Positions 24,744 to 33,074 of a stretch of DNA of 41,730 nt are shown in pieces. The position numbers and the translations under genes were made by a program. Source of the stretch: Pirellulales bacterium (GTDB taxonomy: Bacteria > Planctomycetota > Planctomycetia > Pirellulales > S012-138). The stretch is from contig JALCBR010000035.1 in the NCBI GenBank assembly GCA_028066245.1, positions 1-41,730 of the forward strand. Reading direction: 5' to 3'. A model generated the notes under the pieces. The model did not search any database, had not been told where the DNA came from, and worked only from the letters and a program-made list of their open reading frames with translations. The first letter of the stretch is position 1, and every line of letters begins with the position of its first letter.

Positions 24744-25933
24744 CTCCCTGGCATTCCTGCAGAAGCAATCTGGCTCACGGCCTCGATCGTCCCTGCAATC
24801 TCTTCGCTTGTATTGAAAGGGCCAACGCTGAACCGAACTGTTCCGCCCATCGAGAGCGTCCCCAGCGCTTCATGCATTTTGGGAGCGCAATGCAGACCAG
24901 CCCGAACTTGAATTCGACACGTGGCATCGAGCATGGCTGCAACCTCCTGCGGAGCAAAACCAGCGACGTTCATGCTAATAACGCCGCAACGGTCTGCCGG
25001 ATCTTGCGGACCATACAACGAAACCCCTGGAACGTTCCGCAGTCCATTCCAAAGCTGAGAGCTCAAGCTAACTTCATGCTGACGCAGCTTTGCAATTGTC
25101 TGTTCTCTCAAATAGTCAACCGCAACTCCCAAGCCCACCAATCCAGGGGCATTGTGATTGCCTGACTCAAACCGGTCCGGCAAGCTCTCCGGTTGCACGT
25201 CATCTTCACTATGGGTTCCCGTGCCTCCGTATTGAAACGGCACGAGCTCTCGCTCACAGCCTGCACGAATACAGAGGACGCCAGTACCCAGTGGTCCCAA
25301 CAGTCCCTTGTGGCCGGGAGCGGCAAGCAGGTCACAACCAAGTTGATTCATGTCCAAATCCACGTGACCAGCGGTTTGCGCGGCATCAACCAGCAACCGG
25401 CAATCATAGGATTCAAGCGCCGCGGCAATCGCTTCCACCGGTTGCATAGCGCCGGTCACGTTCGAAGCGTGAACGATTGCCGCCAGCCGCGTGTCTGGTC
25501 GAACCGCAGCGATGAACTCATCCGCATCAACAACGCCGAAGGAGTTGCATCCAACATAGGTCACTTCGATCTCGTTGCCGTCAAGCAGAGCCCGTAAGGG
25601 TCGCAGCACAGAGTTATGCTCGCAGACAGTCGTCACAACATGGGGCCTGCGCGGATAGTTCCTCCGCAAGATCCCGAAGATGGCCAAGTTCAGAGCATCT
25701 GTCCCATTGAACGCAAAGACCACGTGCTGCGGGTCTTTGGTTCCCAAGAGTTTGGCAACGCCGCTGCGCGCGGAGCGAATCAGCCCTTCTATCTCGCTTG
25801 CTTCCGCGTACGCCGCACGCCCCGCAGAGGCCCCCAACCGCCGCTGACAATCATCCATCGCATCCCAAACCGCAGCGGGTTTGGGCCAGCTGGTGGCGGC
25901 GTTGTCCAGGTAGATCCGGTCTGATTTGGGCAT
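24740..25933 (-). CDS. Cysteine desulfurase-like class V aminotransferase
   Basis: A 397-residue PLP enzyme of the cysteine desulfurase/selenocysteine lyase family. It begins YLDNAATSWPKP, has the PLP Lys in AAPGHKGLLGPLGTGV (Lys 209), the Asp in VDAAQTAG (Asp 183), the His in VCEHNSVLR (His 106) and a candidate sulfur-carrying Cys in VRAGLHCAPKMHE (Cys 349), all at the family positions. Such enzymes take sulfur from cysteine to a persulfide. The short form starting DNAATSWPKP is a sub-family of uncertain physiological substrate. There is no SufU/IscU scaffold nearby. Its stop is overlapped by the start of the P-loop ATPase, and it is divergent from the DUF3592 gene across 220 bp. Confidence 0.88.
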   Translation of the reverse strand: MPKSDRIYLDNAATSWPKPAAVWDAMDDCQRRLGASAGRAAYAEASEIEGLIRSARSGVAKLLGTKDPQHVVFAFNGTDALNLAIFGILRRNYPRRPHVVTTVCEHNSVLRPLRALLDGNEIEVTYVGCNSFGVVDADEFIAAVRPDTRLAAIVHASNVTGAMQPVEAIAAALESYDCRLLVDAAQTAGHVDLDMNQLGCDLLAAPGHKGLLGPLGTGVLCIRAGCERELVPFQYGGTGTHSEDDVQPESLPDRFESGNHNAPGLVGLGVAVDYLREQTIAKLRQHEVSLSSQLWNGLRNVPGVSLYGPQDPADRCGVISMNVAGFAPQEVAAMLDATCRIQVRAGLHCAPKMHEALGTLSMGGTVRFSVGPFNTSEEIAGTIEAVSQIASAGMPGR

Positions 25934-26153
25934 GGAAGAGAGATCTTGTAATCGAATGCAGGCCTGTATTCAGTTTAGCGTGAAGCCTCCAAAAGTAGAG
26001 GGCGGCCAAATCAGGGGACCGTCGCCATTCCCCAGGCGAAGGGGTATAGTCGAAGGGTGTGGATACGAAAGTAGGCAGGCGGACGGCCCTGCAAGTGGCA
26101 GGCGCACTCCCAAACAACCTGCCAGCTCTCGCTTGCCCTAAGGTCTCTTCCCT

Positions 26154-27443
26154 GTGCCTAGAACGCTGAGACTGCTGACGAAGAAACGCGGTGGACGCAC
26201 CACAGGCTCCGACAAGGTCGGCGGCCTATGGTTGATGCTGTTTTTTGCCGCGATGTTCTTTGCAGGGTGGGGGTTCCTGGTTTCCGTCATCACGATCTGG
26301 GCACTGCCAGAGTGGAATGCCTTACAAGGTTTTGAAGAAACCACATGCGACATCCTCAAAGTCGGCATCGAACCTAAGCAACAACGTGGCGAGATGACGT
26401 GGCGGCCCAGCCTGTTGATTCGCTACGAAGTTGCAGGGCATCAGTACGAGGAAACAACGTACGACATCAACCGCATCTATACCACGGACAAAGATCGCGT
26501 GGAGGCCCAGGCTGATGCCTTCAGTGTGACCGAGTCGTACCCTTGTTTCTATGACCCGGCGGATCCACGTCGCGTGGTCTTGGTGCGCGGTATCACTCCC
26601 TATCTCTGGTTCTTGGCCGCGTTGGCACTCCCGTTCATTTCTGTCGGTGCTCTCGGTTTGGGAACTCGGATGCTCGCCTGGCGCACATCTGCAGAGCGGA
26701 GAGCCTATCTGGCGTCACAAGCTTCGAAACTTCCCAAGACAACACTCCCCGGCCGAAACAACGCCGAATTTCCCACCATTCCCAAGGAAACAAACCTGAC
26801 CAATAGTCCAGGAACTCATTTGGCATACCGCCTGCCGATGCAGACATCACGACAGTGGTCTTTGCTGGCGCTGTGGACTGGCAGCCTGTTGTGGAACATC
26901 ATGGTCAGCGTCTTTGCCACTTTGTGTCTGGCCGATTGGATGGCGTTGGAGATCGATTGGTGGCTCACGGTCGTCACATTGATCGCGGCGGTAGTTGGCG
27001 TGTGGCTGATCTGGATGTGTGTGCGTTCTTCTATGCGGGCAGTCAGTCTCGGCCGAACATTGGCAGAAGTCTCTAAGAACCCGCTCCGCCCCGGGGCATC
27101 GTGTGAGACTCACTATGTCCAGTTCGGCCGAATGACGCTGCGGAAGTTCCGCGTTCTGCTGGTCTGCGAAGAAACGGCCACTTTTGAACAAGGCACGAAC
27201 ACGCGAACAGAATCACGGCGTGTCTTCATGCGTGAGATCCTCTCACTCCGAAACATCCACATTCGCCCAGAAGAACCTTTGACGGCTGGCGAAGAGTTGA
27301 ATGTGCCAGCGGAGGCGATGCACTCGTTTCGTTCGGCGCACAATGCCGTCAGTTGGAAGCTCGTGGTCGAGGGCAGACCTCGCGGCTGGCCGCCGTTTGA
27401 GCGTGCGTTTCCGCTGGTGATTTTGCCCGCGGATCAGGAATGA
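26154..27443 (+). CDS. DUF3592-type membrane protein
   Basis: A 429-residue membrane protein with GTG start. A first membrane helix (LWLMLFFAAMFFAGWGFLVSV) is followed by an extracellular beta domain with ATTC-like spacing (ETTCDILKVGIEPK, YEETTYDINRIYTTDKDRV), a second helix (LWFLAALALPFISVGALGL), a cytoplasmic linker, then a third and fourth helix (WSLLALWTGSLLW, WWLTVVTLIAAVVGVWL) and a C-terminal soluble domain. The N-terminal domain matches DUF3592, a widespread extracellular domain of unknown role often found in multi-helix proteins. There is no operon partner. Function is unknown. Confidence 0.75.
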   Translation: MPRTLRLLTKKRGGRTTGSDKVGGLWLMLFFAAMFFAGWGFLVSVITIWALPEWNALQGFEETTCDILKVGIEPKQQRGEMTWRPSLLIRYEVAGHQYEETTYDINRIYTTDKDRVEAQADAFSVTESYPCFYDPADPRRVVLVRGITPYLWFLAALALPFISVGALGLGTRMLAWRTSAERRAYLASQASKLPKTTLPGRNNAEFPTIPKETNLTNSPGTHLAYRLPMQTSRQWSLLALWTGSLLWNIMVSVFATLCLADWMALEIDWWLTVVTLIAAVVGVWLIWMCVRSSMRAVSLGRTLAEVSKNPLRPGASCETHYVQFGRMTLRKFRVLLVCEETATFEQGTNTRTESRRVFMREILSLRNIHIRPEEPLTAGEELNVPAEAMHSFRSAHNAVSWKLVVEGRPRGWPPFERAFPLVILPADQE

Positions 27444-27490
27444 GTGCCGTAAATCTGCCTGGGCGGAAAATCCGTGTATGCCCTGGAGCG

Positions 27491-28420
27491 CTAACCCGCA
27501 GCAGAGGACGAATCCAGCACGCCAGGATGAATGGTGAGCAGGCCGCACTTGATCTTGTCAACGAGCGCTTCGGCCGTGTTACCCAAGAGCATGCCGGGAA
27601 TCCCTTCACGTGCAACGGTTCCCATGACCAAGAGATCGATGCTGTTGCTGGCCAATGACTGTGGAATCACGTTCACAGGGTCACCGTGATGCATAGCGAC
27701 ATTGGGGCTTTCCAGGCTCAGCCCATGAGGCTCAAGAACGCGATTGAAACTTGTGGCGTTTCGTTCGCGAAACTCTTGCTCTAGTGTCTGGAACTCGTCC
27801 TCCGGCATTTTGGCTTTGAAAATGCTCTCCCCAAACACTTCCCACACGTAAACCGCGTGTAAGTCTTCCTTCTTCACGCAAACTTCGGACGCCAATTGCA
27901 AGATGCGGAAGTTCAGCTTGCCGTGATCTTCATCCTCAGGGGTCGCATCCACCGCCGCCATCACGCGTTCGGCAGGCTCCGTCTGCCCTGGCTTTGTCAA
28001 CCAAAGTGCGCACGGACATCTCCGCAGCAACTTCATGGCGCTGGTGCCCATGCTGCCACTGCGACGGCTAAACCGGCCTTTGGCCACGCGCATGACCAAA
28101 TCGTGCCCGCCCTCCGTGGCCTCTTGAATCAGCGCAGCTGACTGGCGCCCTGCTTGACAGCGAACCGATACATCAAAACCCTCGGAACCGATCTCAACCG
28201 CTATCGCGTCGAGCCGTTCGCGCTGCTCCTGAATGAGGAGTTCCAGGAGGTCCTTATGCCTGGGGGTGAACGCTTTCGAGAGCCAGGAAAACTCGGGAAC
28301 GGTGTCGAGCAGTTTGATCTTGGCATCGTAACGGCGTGCAATTGCTTTGGCCTGGTTCAGCGTTCCAGGATCGGGTTGCTCGGTATCGATCCCGACCAGG
28401 ATGTTCTTGAAGCCTGTCAT
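27491..28420 (-). CDS. Tandem universal stress protein (UspE-like)
   Basis: A 309-residue protein from ATG 28420 (the frame is open 14 codons further). Two UspA folds are in tandem. The first begins FKNILVGIDTE and has the GSMGTSAMKLLRRCPCALWL loop, and the second begins ERVMAAVDATPEDE and ends DLLVMGTVAREGIPGMLLGN, then TAEALVDKIKCGLLTI (G-x2-G-x9-G-[ST]-type ATP loop). Tandem Usp proteins act in stress survival, and some bind ATP. Whether this one binds ATP is not certain, as the loops are only partly canonical. The gene is solitary and reads leftward, toward the DUF3592 gene. Confidence 0.9.
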   Translation of the reverse strand: MTGFKNILVGIDTEQPDPGTLNQAKAIARRYDAKIKLLDTVPEFSWLSKAFTPRHKDLLELLIQEQRERLDAIAVEIGSEGFDVSVRCQAGRQSAALIQEATEGGHDLVMRVAKGRFSRRSGSMGTSAMKLLRRCPCALWLTKPGQTEPAERVMAAVDATPEDEDHGKLNFRILQLASEVCVKKEDLHAVYVWEVFGESIFKAKMPEDEFQTLEQEFRERNATSFNRVLEPHGLSLESPNVAMHHGDPVNVIPQSLASNSIDLLVMGTVAREGIPGMLLGNTAEALVDKIKCGLLTIHPGVLDSSSAAG

Positions 28421-28759
28421 GTGTGCAACAGCGGGTGAGGAGCGCTCGGCGCGTGTCGCCAAACGTTGATAGCCAATTTAGCACACAGCGGCCGTCAGGA
28501 AACATCAGGGCACATTTTCAAGAGAGCAAACAACCTCGTGTCGTCGTGCCAGGCTCATGCCAATGCTTCCCTCATCTAATTCAGATTCGCCGCACCTGTG
28601 AACGCACGTACGAAAACTGGCCCTGTTCCCAAGGCGAAGATGCTCTCCCCAAGGCCAAGGTACTCCAGTCTGTCCCGCCCCTCCTTGGGCGAGAAGCGAT
28701 CGCTGAGGTTCAACCCGTGCTTGATTGGGTGAAACGCCACGGTGGCAGTTCATCACCCC
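28421..28759. other. 339-bp gap, no gene supported
   Basis: It lies between the end of the AT-hook gene and the start of the stress-protein gene. The upstream control region of the stress protein must be here, but I see no convincing promoter, and an 83-codon frame at 28505-28756 on the minus strand has no recognisable content. Confidence 0.35.
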
Positions 28760-29086
28760 CTAGCGTAGTTTCTCAAGCATCTCCAGCCCGGACTTGACTG
28801 CGTTGACTCCGCCCATCTCGTCAACAAGCGACTTGAGGCGAACGAGATCAGCGCCGGTAACCGTCGCCTTAGGCGGCCGACCTCGCCGACCCTTGCCTCC
28901 CTTTTTGCCAGATCCGTTCTTGCTGCGATAGAGAATATTGCTCACCAGGGCATAGGACACTTCGACGCCCTTCTTGCCAAGACCTTCAACGATCAACTTG
29001 GGGGTTGCATCGGGATGAGCATCTCGATACTCACGGATCTTATCGCTTTTGTTGATTTCTTTTTTTGCGCTCTTGCGTTTCGCCAC
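28760..29086 (-). CDS. Small basic AT-hook DNA-binding protein
   Basis: A 108-residue protein starting at GTG 29086, which is preceded by AAGGAG six bases upstream; the frame extends further but has no ribosome site there. It has a Lys-rich N-terminus (KRKSAKKEINKSDKI), a helix-turn-helix-like middle (REYRDAHPDATPKLIVEGLG, then VSYALVSNILYRS), a Gly-Lys-rich hinge and an AT-hook core GRRGRPPKA, then a helical C-terminus. The AT-hook binds the minor groove of AT-rich DNA. It could be a nucleoid-associated protein or a local regulator. Comparable small proteins occur in planctomycetes, but I know of no characterised one. The gene is solitary. Confidence 0.65.
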   Translation of the reverse strand: MAKRKSAKKEINKSDKIREYRDAHPDATPKLIVEGLGKKGVEVSYALVSNILYRSKNGSGKKGGKGRRGRPPKATVTGADLVRLKSLVDEMGGVNAVKSGLEMLEKLR

Positions 29087-29353
29087 ATCGATCTCCTTGT
29101 TAGACAAACCATGCCCCGGGGTTATGTGCCACAAAATCCACCCCGAAGTGACTCCTGTTGGCTTCGTTTACTTATCGCTTTTTCCACGAGACCGATGCTC
29201 TATCCCAATCGATTTTCTCCGATGAGAGCAAAGGTAAAAATGTGCCAAAATTCCCACCACAATAATCTTATGCGATTGTTACCGCCGTCTGGCTCTACTT
29301 TGTGAACCGACTTCCATTGATTCCAAATCCTATGATATCACCAGTTCATGGCA

Positions 29354-30154
29354 TCATTGTGTTTCAAATATTTCATTCAAGAATTCGCGCATATGGGCCC
29401 ATGATCGCTCATCAGAAGCTTTGTTGTAGGCGACACCTTCCATGCCGTGCTGATCTGCATCGGGGTTTGTAAAGCTATGCACAGTGCCACTGTATGAGAC
29501 CATTTGCCAATCCACATTGCCGGCAGTCAACATCTCTTGAAACTGAGCAATTCGCTCCTTGGGTATAAAGGGGTCGTCCGCGCCGTGGCAAATCAGCACT
29601 TTCGCCTTGGTAGCCTGAGCCTGTGTTGCCGTTGCCACCGGTAGTGAACCATGAAAGCTGACCACACCTTTGAGCTCAGCTCCGGAATACGCCAACTGCA
29701 TGACCGTTGCTCCACCAAAGCAATAGCCGATCGCAGCGATTCGATCTCCGTCGACATTCTCTTGACTGGTGAGCACCTGCAACCCAGCACGTGCCCGTTG
29801 CACCCAACTCTCAAGATTCTCTCGCACTTGCGCTGACCAAGCGGTCGCCTCGGCAGCATGTTCGGTTGATTTTCCTTCTCCGTACATGTCCAAGGCAAAT
29901 GCCACATACCCCAGTCCTGCCAATTTTTTGGCCCGGTCCTGGGCATGTTTTTCGAGCCCCCACCATTCATGCGCCACGAGAACTCCCGGCTGTGGCCCTG
30001 TCAACGTGTCATCCCAAGCGAGGAAACCAGTGAGCTCAACATCACCATCACTGTATTGAATGGTCTTCGTCTGAACTTCTGCTGCACTCGTCGCGCAGAT
30101 GCTCATCACACTGAGGCCGACCATCACAATACAAAATCGCTGGATGTACTTCAT
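29354..30154 (-). CDS. Secreted dienelactone hydrolase family protein
   Basis: A 266-residue alpha/beta hydrolase with a signal peptide (FCIVMVGLSVMSICATSAA). The catalytic triad is that of dienelactone hydrolases: Cys in AAIGYCFGGATVM, Asp in CHGADDPFIP and His in SGTVHSFTNPDA. The AHEWWGLEKHAQDRAKKLA segment near the start is also a family mark. Cytoplasmic relatives open the lactone ring of dienelactones in chloroaromatic breakdown; exported members in planctomycetes have no known substrate and may act on polysaccharide- or ester-linked compounds. The gene is solitary. Confidence 0.9.
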   Translation of the reverse strand: MKYIQRFCIVMVGLSVMSICATSAAEVQTKTIQYSDGDVELTGFLAWDDTLTGPQPGVLVAHEWWGLEKHAQDRAKKLAGLGYVAFALDMYGEGKSTEHAAEATAWSAQVRENLESWVQRARAGLQVLTSQENVDGDRIAAIGYCFGGATVMQLAYSGAELKGVVSFHGSLPVATATQAQATKAKVLICHGADDPFIPKERIAQFQEMLTAGNVDWQMVSYSGTVHSFTNPDADQHGMEGVAYNKASDERSWAHMREFLNEIFETQ

Positions 30155-30558
30155 AGCTGATATCTACTCGTTCACAGGATGAACCTTTGGGGGCAGATGG
30201 CGACCCTTGGGCACCTAGAGTAACTTGTCACAACCATTGCAGCAATCGGCTTCTGACCTGAGGTGTGCAAAATGTGAACGATCATGTTGCACTATCTCAT
30301 ATCACAAAGACATCAATTTACCCAAATGCAACTTCAAACAAACACGGCATGAATCTCCATGGCATACGCTGCTGAATTCACTGCGCAACGTTCGTGGAAC
30401 ACCGTCCTACTCTCTCGAACTGAGGTATTTGATTGCTTCATCTCGCCTGCGAGGGTCACTCACATGAGCTAGAACGCCTGTCCGCGTGTTGGTCCCCCAA
30501 GCCCAAGGCGACGGTGTCAAGTTGTCTCGCGATGGGAGGTTACACGACATGCTCTCGT

Positions 30559-30586
30559 GCGTACGGGCGAATTTATCATCGGTCAA
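30559..30586. repeat. Imperfect direct repeat, copy 1
   Basis: This 28-base stretch starting GCGTACGG matches 30748-30775 at 23 of 28 positions without gaps. It lies 189 bp from the second copy. It may be an old att-like duplication or chance. Confidence 0.4.
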
Positions 30587-30747
30587 ATGACGAGTGGTTT
30601 TCGGCCAATCCGCGCGCCGCCGAACACCATAAGGAGTTACCGGTCCGTTTCCACTTGAGCGCAACGCCTGACGTGTCGGTGCCATTTCCGCCAATGTTGC
30701 TGGTCACCTCCCTGGGAGTGAAGCGTTTTGTGCCCGACTGCTACCGC

Positions 30748-30775
30748 GCGTACGGCCGAAATTGTCATTAGTCAA
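30748..30775. repeat. Imperfect direct repeat, copy 2
   Basis: This is the partner of the repeat at 30559-30586 (23 of 28 identical). It lies about 150 bp from the left edge of the integrase remnant. Confidence 0.4.
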
Positions 30776-30927
30776 GCTCGCCCCGTTCAGGCCGGACGCG
30801 GGAACGCCTAAGAGCCGCCGCAAGGCCGGTCACGCGTCCGTGAAGCGATGGAACTGCAAACGAACAAAAAACCACTCAAGGAGATTGGCTCGATCGCTTG
30901 GTTATTATTGCTCTGCTGCAAGATCGG

Positions 30928-31255
30928 GTGTCGCGCTTTCCTTCGAGGGCAGATAAACGCCCATAGCGGAATTCCCCAGCGTCTTCGGGGATTTCGCTTC
31001 TTCCGTTGCCCTCTGTTTCGCCACCTGCCGCTATGGTGTGCGCCGAATTTGCGCTGCCTTGAATTGATTGTCTGTCACTGCAGATCGCGCTTTGCCGGTA
31101 CGCTGGCCGTGCTTCCACTCCATAAAGTCACGACGCGCAACGGAAGCGTCTCGCACAACTCCGTTTTCGCGAGTGGACCGGGGATTCTGGAACAGCTTCG
31201 GCCAGGGCTCGAGCCCAGCCTGCTCTGGCGGCTTGCGAAGGACAGATGTAGTTGG
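30928..31255 (-). pseudogene. Decayed C-terminal part of a tyrosine integrase related to the tRNA-Val one
   Basis: Translated in two frames of the minus strand, the segment reproduces the C-terminus of the integrase at 9638-10884. PWPKLFQNPRSTRE in one frame matches PWAKLFQNLRSTRE, TELCETLPLRVVTLW in another matches TELCETFPLHVVTAW, and QFKAAQ and HTIAAGGETEGN match HFKAAQ and HTIAASNETEDN. Nucleotides 30940-30974 match 10807-10841 at 31 of 35 positions (minus strand against plus). The nucleophile Tyr is lost (KHY is KRD), and there are at least two frameshifts. The similarity ends at about 30928, just where the intact copy enters tRNA-Val, and no tRNA follows here. It is a remnant of a related element that inserted here and decayed. 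Confidence 0.8.
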
Positions 31256-31359
31256 CAATCGCTGGTCACGGACAGCGATTGAGTCGAAAGTCGACTACAA
31301 TCCATTGTTGAGCGCCGATCAACTCGCCCCTGCCGCCATAGAGATGCGAATTAACAACA

Positions 31360-31683
31360 ATGAGTTCACCTCTGTGCATCGTTTTCTTTGGCCTCAAAAT
31401 TGATGGAGATCCCGATCTGGACAGACCAGAATTTGACGAGCTCATGGCCGCAGCACGACAAGTCGGCCTAAAAAGTTATTCGGGGAAACTAACAGAAACT
31501 GCCGAAAAGAGTTTTCTCTTAGTCGGAGCGGAAATTGGCTTCTTCAGCGCCGAGAATGCCACTGAACTGGAGCTGAGTCTTGAAGATTTTCAACAGTTGA
31601 TTGATTCAGTTGGCACAAAACTTGAATCGATTGGTCTCCACCAGCCACCCATGATTCAGATCCAATGGGAATCAGATTATTGA
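31360..31683 (+). CDS. Hypothetical cytoplasmic protein, 107 residues
   Basis: A clear frame from ATG 31360 with a compact, acidic, globular-looking product: an initial strand (LCIVFFGLKIDGDPDLDRPE), amphipathic helices (FDELMAAARQVGLKSY; LSLEDFQQLIDSVGTKLESI) and a terminal strand (PMIQIQWESDY). There is no membrane segment and no recognised domain. It starts about 100 bp from the integrase remnant and may have come with the element or be an ordinary lineage gene. The stop codon lies in the 16-bp palindrome at 31680. Confidence 0.5.
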   Translation: MSSPLCIVFFGLKIDGDPDLDRPEFDELMAAARQVGLKSYSGKLTETAEKSFLLVGAEIGFFSAENATELELSLEDFQQLIDSVGTKLESIGLHQPPMIQIQWESDY

Positions 31684-31695
31684 CGACATCGTCAA
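31680..31695. repeat. 16-bp perfect palindrome at a gene end
   Basis: TTGACGA-CA-TCGTCAA spans the stop codon of the hypothetical gene. It could be an operator for a dimeric regulator or a short hairpin at the transcript end; no T-tract follows. Confidence 0.5.
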
Positions 31696-32222
31696 ATCTG
31701 GATTGATGCGAATTGGGAGTGTTCGCCATATGGTCATGACTTTCCGCAACCACTCATCGATCTCTTCCGTGCCTATGTGTGCGCCGTCTCTGCACAGATG
31801 CGGTCAAATGCGACTAGACGACCGGTTGGGTGTATGGTCGGGAAAGCCGGCAAGTCGAACCAAGTTTGTGCGTACGCAATGGCGAGTTGAACTCTCACGG
31901 AAGCTCTCTTCCACTTTCGGATTTCACCGTTTTCCACCGCGAAGCTTGATAGTTCGGCGTTGGCGAATTACTACGGAGGTACGCGCTAGTCGACCGCTGA
32001 TACATTTCCACTGGCCGTGAAACTCAGGATGGAGTTCCGAACTCGTGCACGAAACTGACACGAATCACCGCTTCTGATAGCCATCCGTGTACTCATCCCG
32101 GTCGAGAACGCCACGACGGAGTTCTCAGTCAGGTTGTTGACGCAGCCGCCGAAACTTGGCGAATCCTTCCAGTCCGCGACCAAGACAAGCTAAGTCTCGC
32201 CCTTTCCGTATGGGCATCTCCT
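31684..32222. other. 539-bp gap, no gene supported
   Basis: No frame has family-like content or a good ribosome-binding site; a 105-codon frame at 31703-32020 is rich in Arg and Ser with no pattern. The promoter of the gene at 32223 should lie in its last part. Confidence 0.4.
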
Positions 32223-33074
32223 ATGAACTCCGTGTCAAAATCAGGCGAGAATCGCAACGCCAGCAAGGAGTCAGGCTCACAGCCAGCCCTGCCTACTGCA
32301 AATGTGCGGACAATCGTTAACCTCCTGCTGTTCATGCATTTGTTCAGCTTAGCCGTTGTTCTGCTATGGCAGACAAACTCCTCGCCTGCGAGCGTGCAAT
32401 TGCACAGCATTCCTGCAGGCTACTTAAAGCCGTTGCACTTGGATGTCGCATTCGACGATGGGCACCCTGGCGCTCGGAATCAGTTACAGGCGCCGGCCCT
32501 GGACCTCCGCCACCGCGAACGAAGCCGACGGGCGTTGCTGCACTTCACGCACGGCGGCCCTTTGGATGATGAATTGACCTTGGAGTTTTCCTACCGAAGT
32601 GAAGACTCGGGAACGATGATCTTCCTCCCCCCACCCGGGACGTTTTCCAGTTTGCGACGGGACCGTTTTCAACGGCTCGCTTGGGAAATCGCCCGCGCAG
32701 CGTATGATCCAACCGCGCGCGAAGCTCTGGCCGGAGTGCTCGGACAAGCATTGCTAGCGCGCTTCAACGTGGAGCAAGGCGAACTCCGCGTTGTGCGACA
32801 CCGTGCTCAAACGACGGCGCAAGCGAAATCTCGCGACAGTGCGGTGGCCAACCCCTTGGATGAACGGTATCGAGAGACGTTGATTGCCTTTGACATTCGT
32901 ACGGTGGGAAATGCCGTGACGCTTAGTGTTATCGAACAAGCCGTGGCAACGAGCGCAGAGGATTCAACAGGCATGTCCGCGCCGGCGGTCGACGGCTCAA
33001 TCGCACCGGATGACGAGAATCGGCAGCGAACAGCCCCGCGATTGGGCCCGATTCGGCAAGGGGGCGAGCCTTGA
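32223..33074 (+). CDS. Membrane-anchored hypothetical protein, partner of an HTTM protein
   Basis: A 283-residue protein. After a hydrophilic N-terminus of about 28 residues comes one membrane helix (TIVNLLLFMHLFSLAVVLLW), then a soluble domain rich in charged strands (HLDVAFDDGHPGARNQLQ; LLHFTHGGPLDDELTLEFSY) and a Pro/Asp-rich end. Such proteins are found directly before HTTM-domain proteins in planctomycetes, and here the stop (33072-33074) overlaps the TTG start of that protein. The two probably form a membrane complex. No catalytic motif is visible. Confidence 0.7.
   Translation: MNSVSKSGENRNASKESGSQPALPTANVRTIVNLLLFMHLFSLAVVLLWQTNSSPASVQLHSIPAGYLKPLHLDVAFDDGHPGARNQLQAPALDLRHRERSRRALLHFTHGGPLDDELTLEFSYRSEDSGTMIFLPPPGTFSSLRRDRFQRLAWEIARAAYDPTAREALAGVLGQALLARFNVEQGELRVVRHRAQTTAQAKSRDSAVANPLDERYRETLIAFDIRTVGNAVTLSVIEQAVATSAEDSTGMSAPAVDGSIAPDDENRQRTAPRLGPIRQGGEP

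Larger units (their letters stand above)
30155..31359. other. Gene-poor region with an integrase remnant
   Basis: About 1.2 kb without an intact gene. It contains the decayed integrase copy at 30928-31255 and a pair of imperfect direct repeats (30559-30586 and 30748-30775). I found no intact tRNA in it. It is probably the scar of an old insertion. Confidence 0.5.

Noticed and set aside
24512-25165. 217-codon frame opposite the cysteine desulfurase-like gene
   Set aside because: It spans the coupled ATPase and desulfurase genes on the other strand, both with clear motifs, and shows no motif itself.
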